From NCBI GenBank assembly GCA_964609795.1, contig CAZSTC010000067.1, positions 1-11,148 on the forward strand: a DNA stretch of 11,148 nucleotides, in the 5' to 3' direction. Positions 1 through 6,359 of the stretch are shown piece after piece. Made by a program: the position numbers and the translations under genes. Under the pieces are notes generated by a model. The model was given only the letters and a program-made list of their open reading frames with translations. It did not search any database and was not told the origin of the DNA. Each line of letters opens with the position of its first letter. The first letter of the stretch is position 1. Source of the DNA: UBA1412 sp964609795 (GTDB lineage Bacteria; Verrucomicrobiota; Verrucomicrobiia; Limisphaerales; UBA1412).

Positions 1-145
1 GTCCAGTTTTCTTCAAGCTACCCGTCAATCAAATGGTTGTCAGTGATCGGATTTTTTGAGATACTATTTCGGCAGTCGAGTCGTCCGCCTGTATGGCTGT
101 TCGATCATTGAATATAACACAACATAGACATAAAAGGAGTCAGTT
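1..145. other. Upstream non-coding region and 5' leader
   Basis: No credible gene lies here. The stretch holds the candidate promoter (37-65) and, near its end, an AAGGAG ribosome-binding site six bases ahead of the ATG at 146. What lies further upstream is outside the window. No clear terminator hairpin for a preceding gene is visible. Confidence 0.5.
37..65 (+). promoter_or_regulatory. Probable sigma70-type promoter of the CNNM operon
   Basis: A -35-like TTGTCA (37-42, five of six consensus bases) is followed after exactly 17 bp by GATACT (60-65, four of six). This would start transcription near position 72 and give a leader of about 74 nt that ends in a strong Shine-Dalgarno AAGGAG at 134-139. 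It is the best promoter I can see ahead of the plus-strand genes. The -10 match is only fair, so this is an inference from motif and spacing. Confidence 0.45.
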
Positions 146-1426
146 ATGACTGAACTCATCGGGATAGCAATTCTGGTTGCTTTGTTCGGATTGAGCTTTT
201 CTTGCTCTCTTACTGAGACTGCTCTTTTTGCTCTCAACGGACCTCTTGTTGCAAGATTCAGGGAGATTCGTTCTAACCGTGTTTCTACCGTTTTGCGTTT
301 TCTTAAATTTTCGCAGGAAACCTTAACGGCTCTCACATTTCTTAATACCCTGGCTAACTTTGCGATCGCATTTCTTTCTCTCTGGATGATATTGCGGAAC
401 GAGCTCGATCCTTTTTATTGGATTCTGCTGGTTCTTTTGGGAATTATTGTGGGATGTGAGATTTTCCCGAAAACATTGGCCATGCGACATCCGGAGATAT
501 GGTCTTTGAAGATGGCCCCCATATTGTGGCCTCTTATGCCTCTGGTAAAATTGTTTTGTTTCTTTTCATCCAAGGGACCCAGCTTCCAGTCGGTGAAAAC
601 TGATGAACTTTCGCAGGAACGTCCTTCTCCAACGAAGCTCTCCATTGAAGAGTATAAAGAAGTATTGGAGCTTGCCTGTCAACAAGGCGCCATGAGTCCC
701 AACGAAAAGAATTTTATTGTTCAAATTATCTCTTTAGATTGCCATACTGCTAAAGATGTTATGAAACTTCGCTCACAGGTTGCATACATCCCATCGACAG
801 CGACGCTGACTGAGATGATTGCGGCGGCAAGGAAATATAAGCACCGCCGTTTGCCGTTGTACAATGAGGAGACTAATGACGTGACTGGCATATTAAATAC
901 GAAGGACCTTTTGATGAGCCAGGATTTCGCAAATATGCCCGATGATGCATTAGACATTCCCCCTTGTGTTCCGGATAGTATGAATCTTCTGCAACTCTTG
1001 AAAAGTTTTCAGCGCTATGAGCCTGGCTTGATTGTTGTTTTGGATGAGTTTGGAGAATCCAGTGGCATTATCACGATGGAAGATATTCTAGAAGAAGTTG
1101 TGGGAGATATTCGCAGCGAGAGTGAAGACCAAGGCCCCATGATCCAACGGGAGGGGAACTTAACTTGGAGAGTAAATGGCTCTCTTTTGCTGGAAGACCT
1201 GCGCATTGAGTGTCCTGAAATTAAGGCTCCCACTTTTATCCAAACAGTGTCAGGGCTCATGCTAAACCAATTAGAAATTGTTCCCCACATTAATCAATCT
1301 GTTTCATACTGTGGCTATACCTTTACGGTTCTTTCTGTAGAGTTTGCTAAAATCCGGGAAGTGAGAATTACAAAACAGACACAAAGCTCCCGGCCTCGAA
1401 GTTATCAAGCGTCCATAACTATATGA
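146..1426 (+). CDS. CNNM/CorC-family membrane protein with CBS pair (paralogue 1)
   Basis: This is a predicted inner-membrane protein of the CNNM/CorC (formerly 'hemolysin' TlyC/HlyC) family, whose characterised members handle Mg2+ and related divalent cations. All the family domains are present in order. A DUF21/CNNM membrane domain fills residues about 1-143, with hydrophobic segments near 3-30, 60-83, 89-112 and 123-143, the S-x-T-E-T-A motif in helix 1 (about 21-26) and C-E-I-F-P-K at 104-109, the equivalent of the usual G-E-x-x-P-K. A CBS pair follows (about 205-322), ending in the typical D-E-F-G ... T-M-E-D-I-L-E-E-V-V-G-D. A CorC_HlyC domain closes the protein (about 332-410). The start has a strong AAGGAG six bases upstream. 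The last four bases (ATGA) overlap the next gene's start, implying translational coupling. Family membership is clear. The transported ion and direction cannot be told from sequence. Confidence 0.93.
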   Translation: MTELIGIAILVALFGLSFSCSLTETALFALNGPLVARFREIRSNRVSTVLRFLKFSQETLTALTFLNTLANFAIAFLSLWMILRNELDPFYWILLVLLGIIVGCEIFPKTLAMRHPEIWSLKMAPILWPLMPLVKLFCFFSSKGPSFQSVKTDELSQERPSPTKLSIEEYKEVLELACQQGAMSPNEKNFIVQIISLDCHTAKDVMKLRSQVAYIPSTATLTEMIAAARKYKHRRLPLYNEETNDVTGILNTKDLLMSQDFANMPDDALDIPPCVPDSMNLLQLLKSFQRYEPGLIVVLDEFGESSGIITMEDILEEVVGDIRSESEDQGPMIQREGNLTWRVNGSLLLEDLRIECPEIKAPTFIQTVSGLMLNQLEIVPHINQSVSYCGYTFTVLSVEFAKIREVRITKQTQSSRPRSYQASITI

Positions 1427-2412
1427 GTGAGTTGACACCCACTTTAACAACCTTTTTTTTATTCCTTTCGGTAATGGCTGCCTTTCTTTTCTCTGGCATG
1501 GAGGCAGGAATGCTTGCCTTAAATCCATTAAAACTCCACCGCAGCGCGCGGATAGGGAATAAATCGGCTCAAACTCTTTTGCGCTACCTGGAAAACCCTG
1601 AAATGTTCCTTTGGGTTAACCTCATTGGAGGGACTGCAGCCAATTTTTTTTCCGTCTACATTCTGATGGTTACTTTTTACCGCTACCCAAAGCCTTACTT
1701 CCTCCTTATCATTTTAGTTTGCCTGGTGGCTCTTTACTTTGTTGGTGATTTAATTCCCAAAACCATTTTCAGAAAAAAACCTCAGCTTTTCTGTTCATTG
1801 GGACTTCCTGTTTTTCGAGTTGCTTATGTATTGCTGTATCCGTTAGTGAAGTGTCTTATTCTGGCTGCGTCTTTTTTGTTCTGGAAGCGTAGAAATATGT
1901 CTTATGGAGGGCAAATTCTTTCTAATCGTGCCGAACTTAGACGGTTGATGAGAAACTCTGATCCTGATATTACTCAAGAGGAGCGTTTTATGATTGAGCA
2001 TGTTATGGATTTTTTTGATATGACATTAAAGGAGATGTACATACCCATGCCAAAAGTTAAGGGTGTTCCTACCCACTATACCCTGGCACAAGCTATACAA
2101 ACATCTCGAGAAACAGGTTTTACACGTTTGCCCGTTTATCAAGTCTACGTTGGCGGAGAGCATCGGACGGTCGGAATTCTTTCAATGAAAACAGTCATCT
2201 ACCAGGAAGATGTGGATGATGTGAAAAGGGTGACCGACTTTATCAATCCACCGCTCTTTTTTCACCCTGATTTTCATTTGCATGAAGCTCTTTCGAAAAT
2301 GCAAAAAAGCGGACAAAGAATGGCTATTATTATGGATAATGAGGGGAAAGAGTTGGGCATAGTAACATTACAAGATATATTAGGAGCCATCTTTGGGAAA
2401 TTAAATCTCTAG
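1423..2412 (+). CDS. CNNM-type membrane protein with CBS pair, lacking CorC_HlyC domain (paralogue 2)
   Basis: This is a second member of the same family, starting inside the stop of the previous gene (ATGA overlap), with no good Shine-Dalgarno of its own. The DUF21/CNNM membrane domain (about 5-155) keeps the helix-1 motif S-G-M-E-A-G-M-L-A-L-N (24-34). The third-helix motif reads G-D-L-I-P-K (108-113), so the usual Glu is Asp. A CBS pair covers about 205-325, with its closing motif weakened (D-N-E-G ... T-L-Q-D-I-L-G-A-I-F-G-K). The protein ends there at 329 residues, whereas full-length relatives continue for about 80-100 more with a CorC_HlyC domain. The gene has no internal stop and is well embedded in the operon, so I read it as a short but real gene. 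It may partner its neighbours in a hetero-oligomer; that is inference. Confidence 0.9.
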   Translation: MSELTPTLTTFFLFLSVMAAFLFSGMEAGMLALNPLKLHRSARIGNKSAQTLLRYLENPEMFLWVNLIGGTAANFFSVYILMVTFYRYPKPYFLLIILVCLVALYFVGDLIPKTIFRKKPQLFCSLGLPVFRVAYVLLYPLVKCLILAASFLFWKRRNMSYGGQILSNRAELRRLMRNSDPDITQEERFMIEHVMDFFDMTLKEMYIPMPKVKGVPTHYTLAQAIQTSRETGFTRLPVYQVYVGGEHRTVGILSMKTVIYQEDVDDVKRVTDFINPPLFFHPDFHLHEALSKMQKSGQRMAIIMDNEGKELGIVTLQDILGAIFGKLNL

Positions 2413-2413
2413 C

Positions 2414-3787
2414 ATGATTCTCTCTACCATAACTGGCGATTTATCGGCATCTGCCTCTATGAGCTCAGATCTGAGTGCGGATTGGTACATAATGATCCTG
2501 GTTAAGATCCTTGCGGTTTTTTTCCTTGTTGCCCTGAACGCTTTTTTTGTCGCAGCAGAATTCTCCATTGTAAAGGTTCGAAACACACAATTGAACCTTA
2601 AGGCCGATGCCGGAGATAGGCGGGCAAAAACGGCCCAATATATTGTTCGACATATCAACCCGTTTTTGAACACGACCCAAGTGGGAATTACCTTGGCTAG
2701 TTTAGGATTAGGGTGGATTGGCGAGCCCGTTTTTGCAGCTATTCTGGAGCCACTGATGGGTTTATTGGGGATAGATAACTTAGCCATCAAACACAGTATC
2801 TCTTTTGCGGTAGGCTTTTCCATAATCACTTTTTTGCATATCGTGCTTGGCGAGTGTACACCCAAAACGCTGGCTATTTTGAAACCTTTGGAAAGCACCC
2901 TGTTTATTGCCCGTCCCTTACGTTTTTTCTACATCATCCTTTACCCTATTATATGGTTTTTAAATGATGTCTCCATTTGGCTAATAAAGAAGATGGGTCT
3001 GCATGCTATTGACGAAACTGAAAGTCCTCATTCTGACGAGGAACTTAAAATACTTCTTTCGAGCGATAACCGACAGTCTTTAACAGGTAGAAATATCGTA
3101 CTGAACGCATTAGACCTCAAGCATCGTATTGCCAGAGAAGTGATGAGCCCACGCCGGGAAATCACTTTTTTAAGCGATCAATTTACAATCAATGAATGCA
3201 TCAGCATAGCTGAAACAACAAAGTATTCACGCTTTCCCCTTTGTCAAAATGGAGATTTGGATCGTATTTTAGGGGTTGTTCATATTAAAGACCTCTACTC
3301 AATGCGACATAAAATCCAGCTTGCCTCCCAATTAGGGCCTGTACTAAAAAAGAGCCTTTTTGTCCCAGGAACGGCACGTTTGGAAAAACTTCTTTTCCGG
3401 TTAATGGATTCGAAAACTCACTTTGCAACGGTAGTTGACGAGTATGGAGGCACAATAGGCGTGGTCACGCAGGAAAACATTTTGGAGGAACTCGTGGGCC
3501 AAATTCAGGATGAGTTTGATCAAGAGCAGTATATGATACAGAGCCGCGGTGAGGATGTTTGGGTGTTGGCTGGACATCTTCCCATACACCAGCTTGAGTC
3601 GATGATAGGCGAGCCTTGTAATATTGAAAATGTGACAACTGTTGGGGGACTTGTTACCCAATTGCTTTCCAGCTTCCCCACTCCTGGGAAGTTTGTTAGG
3701 TTGGGGGATTGGACCCTTACGGTTGAAAAAACTAAGGATCGGCGTGCAGAAACGCTTATTCTTAAGCGAGAAGTTAAAAAAAAATAA
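2414..3787 (+). CDS. CNNM/CorC-family membrane protein, YtfL/YugS-like (paralogue 3)
   Basis: This is a third tandem family member, but from a different branch: N-A-F-F-V-A-A-E-F-S-I-V-K-V-R (42-56) and T-T-Q-V-G-I-T-L-A-S-L-G-L-G-W-I-G-E-P (87-104) are hallmarks of the YtfL/YugS/YrkA-like 'hemolysin family' group. The membrane domain runs to about residue 195 and includes G-E-C-T-P-K (146-151). The CBS pair lies at about 240-365 with the canonical V-D-E-Y-G-G-T-I-G-V-V-T. The CorC_HlyC domain (about 370-453) is complete. Length 457 is normal. Only one base separates it from the previous stop, and no Shine-Dalgarno sits at a useful distance, so translation probably depends on coupling. An ATG at 2459 (residue 16) is an alternative start, since the first 20 residues are polar and unlike the family. 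It is likely an inner-membrane divalent cation transport or efflux protein. Confidence 0.92.
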   Translation: MILSTITGDLSASASMSSDLSADWYIMILVKILAVFFLVALNAFFVAAEFSIVKVRNTQLNLKADAGDRRAKTAQYIVRHINPFLNTTQVGITLASLGLGWIGEPVFAAILEPLMGLLGIDNLAIKHSISFAVGFSIITFLHIVLGECTPKTLAILKPLESTLFIARPLRFFYIILYPIIWFLNDVSIWLIKKMGLHAIDETESPHSDEELKILLSSDNRQSLTGRNIVLNALDLKHRIAREVMSPRREITFLSDQFTINECISIAETTKYSRFPLCQNGDLDRILGVVHIKDLYSMRHKIQLASQLGPVLKKSLFVPGTARLEKLLFRLMDSKTHFATVVDEYGGTIGVVTQENILEELVGQIQDEFDQEQYMIQSRGEDVWVLAGHLPIHQLESMIGEPCNIENVTTVGGLVTQLLSSFPTPGKFVRLGDWTLTVEKTKDRRAETLILKREVKKK

Positions 3788-3798
3788 TAGCTTAATCT

Positions 3799-4878
3799 AT
3801 GATTATGCGAAAGCGATTGAGTCAAGTTTCCCGTATTGTCATCAAGTTAGGAACAAGTGTCATCACCAATTTATCTAAACGACCTGACTTGCCGCTCATG
3901 ACACACCTCATTCGTCAGATGAGTGATTTACGAGCTTTGGGAAAAGAAATCATCATAGTTTCATCAGGAGCCGTGGGGGCGGGGCGAGGTGTATTGGGCT
4001 TCGAAAAGAAACCTAAAACTTTAGCAGAACTACAAGCTTGTGCTGCCGTTGGTCAGTCACGATTGATGGCAATCTATGAAAAGCTGTTTTCTATTTACGA
4101 TATCAATATCGCTCAAGTGCTATTGACGCACGATGATCTGGAAGATCATAACCGATATTTAAATGCTCGCAGTACGCTTATATCGCTCCTGGAACATCGT
4201 ATTGTGCCTATTATTAATGAAAACGACACCGTCTCGGTGGAGGAGCTGAAATTTGGCGATAACGACCGGCTCAGCGCCTTGGTTGCGGCTTTGTTGCCCT
4301 CGGATTTATTAATCTTGCTTACGACGGTTGACGGACTCATGAAAAATTTCGGCACACCGGAGCAGGAAATAATAAGCACCGTAAATGAAATTGACGATTC
4401 TTTGCGACTCCTGGCATCGGGCACTTCTAACGACGCTGCCGTGGGAGGAATGAAAACAAAAATCCTGGCTGCTGAAATTGCTACTCGCTCCGGCATTCCG
4501 ATGATAATCGCAAATGGCAGAAAAAAGGACGTGCTTGTCAGTTTGATGGAAGGTCAGGAGGTTGGAACCCTCTTCGAACCTGATGATAGTATGTTGCCTG
4601 GGCGTAAACGCTGGATCGCTTTTTTCCACCACCCCAAGGGCTCGCTTGTGGTTGATGAAGGCGCAAAGACAGCGCTCATACAAAAGGGGAAAAGTCTGCT
4701 TTTCCCTGGGATTAAGTCTGTGTATGGCAGCTTCGACAAAGGGGACGTAGTGAGTATTAACGACACAAGCAATCGTGAATTTGCAAGAGGGATTATTGAG
4801 GTTTCCTCACGAGAACTCATTAGCAATGAAATACCGGAAGGCGAAGTGATCCACAGGAATAACATGGTTATTCTTTAG
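3799..4878 (+). CDS. proB: Glutamate 5-kinase
   Basis: It phosphorylates L-glutamate with ATP to gamma-glutamyl phosphate, the first and normally feedback-controlled step of proline synthesis, in the cytoplasm. The amino-acid-kinase domain fills residues 9-255. It shows I-V-I-K-L-G-T-S (13-20), I-V-S-S-G-A-V-G-A-G (53-62), P-I-I-N-E-N-D-T-V-S (137-146), F-G-D-N-D-R-L-S-A (152-160), T-T-V-D-G-L (175-180) and G-G-M-K-T-K (216-221). A C-terminal PUA domain follows (about 268-345), so both usual domains are present at a normal length (359 versus 367 in E. coli). The start is uncertain by two codons: ATG 3799 or ATG 3805. Neither has a Shine-Dalgarno, and the preceding stop is 11 bases away. The partner proA is not in this window. 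Confidence 0.97.
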   Translation: MIMRKRLSQVSRIVIKLGTSVITNLSKRPDLPLMTHLIRQMSDLRALGKEIIIVSSGAVGAGRGVLGFEKKPKTLAELQACAAVGQSRLMAIYEKLFSIYDINIAQVLLTHDDLEDHNRYLNARSTLISLLEHRIVPIINENDTVSVEELKFGDNDRLSALVAALLPSDLLILLTTVDGLMKNFGTPEQEIISTVNEIDDSLRLLASGTSNDAAVGGMKTKILAAEIATRSGIPMIIANGRKKDVLVSLMEGQEVGTLFEPDDSMLPGRKRWIAFFHHPKGSLVVDEGAKTALIQKGKSLLFPGIKSVYGSFDKGDVVSINDTSNREFARGIIEVSSRELISNEIPEGEVIHRNNMVIL

Positions 4879-4887
4879 AGGGGCAAA

Positions 4888-5544
4888 ATGCAGGACACAG
4901 ATCAAATGGAAGAACTTTTGAAACTGATGGAGAGACTTCGATCTCCAGATGGGTGCCCTTGGGATCAACAACAGACTCATATTTCCATTGCTAAAGATTT
5001 GTTGGAGGAGTCTGCTGAGCTGATAGAAGCTATTGAAACTCAAGATGACCACGCAATGCTGGAGGAACTGGGTGATGTTCTTCTTCAAATTGTTTTTCAT
5101 GCACATCTTGCGAGGGAGCGGGGGGTGTTTGAATTCAAGGATGTAGTCCGGAGCATATCTGAAAAATTAGTTCGTAGGCATCCACACGTTTTCGGTAACA
5201 CAACTATTAAAGGAATTGACGTTGTATATGAACAATGGGAGCGAATAAAAAAAGACGAAAAGTCCGGAACAAAAATGGAACGGCATTCGGCCTTGGATGG
5301 AGTTCCTATGAATATGCCTGCCTTAATGAGAGCTCAGAAGATCTTTAAAAAGGCCTTAAAAGCAGGGTTGTTAGATGAAGGTGAATTTCCTGACAAGTCA
5401 ATTACTGAACAAGAAATAGGCACTGACCTTTTCAGGATTGCAGCAATAGCGCAGCAAAACGGCTGGGATGCGGAAACAATTTTGAGGAGAGTAATTCGAG
5501 AACAAGAAGCTATCTATCGGAAGCGTGAAAAGATAAATTCTTGA
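4888..5544 (+). CDS. mazG: MazG-family nucleoside triphosphate pyrophosphohydrolase
   Basis: MazG hydrolyses NTPs and dNTPs to the monophosphate and pyrophosphate, cleaning the nucleotide pool or lowering stress nucleotides. The N-terminal MazG domain is textbook: G-C-P-W-D-x-x-Q-T (22-30), the metal-binding E-E-S-A-E (40-44) and E-E-L-G-D (59-63), then R-R-H-P-H-V-F-G. The second half keeps the P-A-L-M-R-A-Q-K-I lead-in and a recognisable final helix region. However, it lacks the second E-E-x-x-E segment found in E. coli MazG, and its E-E-x-G-D reads Q-E-I-G-T-D. The protein is correspondingly short (218 versus about 263). Activity should therefore depend on the N-terminal domain. AGAGGGG lies just before the ATG, one of the few good ribosome-binding sites inside this operon. 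The gap to proB is nine bases. Confidence 0.94.
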   Translation: MQDTDQMEELLKLMERLRSPDGCPWDQQQTHISIAKDLLEESAELIEAIETQDDHAMLEELGDVLLQIVFHAHLARERGVFEFKDVVRSISEKLVRRHPHVFGNTTIKGIDVVYEQWERIKKDEKSGTKMERHSALDGVPMNMPALMRAQKIFKKALKAGLLDEGEFPDKSITEQEIGTDLFRIAAIAQQNGWDAETILRRVIREQEAIYRKREKINS

Positions 5545-5548
5545 TGTA

Positions 5549-6304
5549 GTGAAAAGCACTTACTACTTATCCGGTGCAGAGCGAGCGGAAGGTGTCCATC
5601 GGCTGTTTGTGAAAATAGCCCATCATTACGATCTGATTAATGACATCCAGAGCATGGGCGCTCATCGCATCTGGAAACGTAGATTGGTTGCGAGGGCTGT
5701 AAAATACCGTTCTTTACAACACCCCCAAAACTCTCAGCCTCTCCACATTTTAGATTTGTGCTCCGGAACGGGTGATATAGCCATTGCTTTGGCCAAAAAA
5801 GGATTTCAGGTTCTTGGCGTGGATTTTAGCGCAGAGATGCTGGAAATTGCACGGAATCGGGCATCTCAATTATCTCTCTTGAGTTTGGAATGGAAAGAGG
5901 CAGATGTTTTTTCGCTTCAACTTCCTCACACATCGTACGATTTGATCACTTGTGCTTATGGCTTGCGGAATTTAGCTGACATTCCTCTGGCTATTGAAAG
6001 AATTTACCAATGGCTTAAACCAGGAGGTTTAGTCCTTTTTTTGGACTTTGGAAAACCCAAAAACATTGTGTTGAGGCCTTTCTTCCATCTCTACCTCAAA
6101 TTGGTAGTTCCAGTTTTTGGGCTTCTTCTATGCAGGGATGCTAAAGCATATTCTTACATTTTAGATTCGTTGGAGCATTATCCTGCACAAAAAGGAGTGG
6201 ATCAGCTTTTACGTAAAACGGGATTTTTTGAAACGGGTTGGGATTCTTTTGTAGGTGGAACGATGTGCCTGAGCTATGCCACTAAACCTTTAAAGCATTC
6301 ATAA
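5549..6304 (+). CDS. ubiE: UbiE/MenG (COQ5-family) quinone-biosynthesis methyltransferase
   Basis: It is an S-adenosylmethionine-dependent C-methyltransferase acting in menaquinone (demethylmenaquinone to menaquinone) and/or ubiquinone synthesis. Family signatures are clear: the N-terminal F-V-K-I-A-H-H-Y-D-L-I-N-D-I-Q-S-M-G-x-H-R-x-W-K (20-43), the SAM-binding D-L-C-S-G-T-G-D-I-A (69-78), V-D-F-S-A-E-M-L (91-98), A-Y-G-L-R-N-L-A-D (136-144), L-K-P-G-G (156-160) and the late A-Y-S-Y-I-L-D-S-L-E-H-Y-P (200-212). At 251 residues it is a normal length. Whether it works on menaquinone or ubiquinone cannot be decided here; menaquinone is the likelier quinone if the host is verrucomicrobial, in which case menG is the better name. 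The start is GTG, four bases after the mazG stop; the only nearer ATG (5544) is followed at once by a stop. Confidence 0.95.
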   Translation: MKSTYYLSGAERAEGVHRLFVKIAHHYDLINDIQSMGAHRIWKRRLVARAVKYRSLQHPQNSQPLHILDLCSGTGDIAIALAKKGFQVLGVDFSAEMLEIARNRASQLSLLSLEWKEADVFSLQLPHTSYDLITCAYGLRNLADIPLAIERIYQWLKPGGLVLFLDFGKPKNIVLRPFFHLYLKLVVPVFGLLLCRDAKAYSYILDSLEHYPAQKGVDQLLRKTGFFETGWDSFVGGTMCLSYATKPLKHS

Positions 6305-6359
6305 ATTTATGATAATAGGCTTGTTTATCTAGCAAATATAATATAGAAGGGCCTTTGGA

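Noticed and set aside
3776..3784. A nine-A run at the end of the third CNNM gene as a possible slippage or frameshift site
   Set aside because: It encodes the terminal Lys codons right before the stop. A shifted frame gives no conserved extension, and proB has its own normal start.
3642..3878. A plus-strand open frame spanning the end of the third CNNM gene and the start of proB
   Set aside because: It runs out of frame through two well-supported genes, and its product looks like a shadow translation.
6337..6342. A perfect TATAAT just ahead of the LamG-protein gene
   Set aside because: No -35-like hexamer lies 16-18 bp upstream, and the implied start (about 6349) would fall inside the ribosome-binding site. 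The region is AT-rich, so a chance match is likely.
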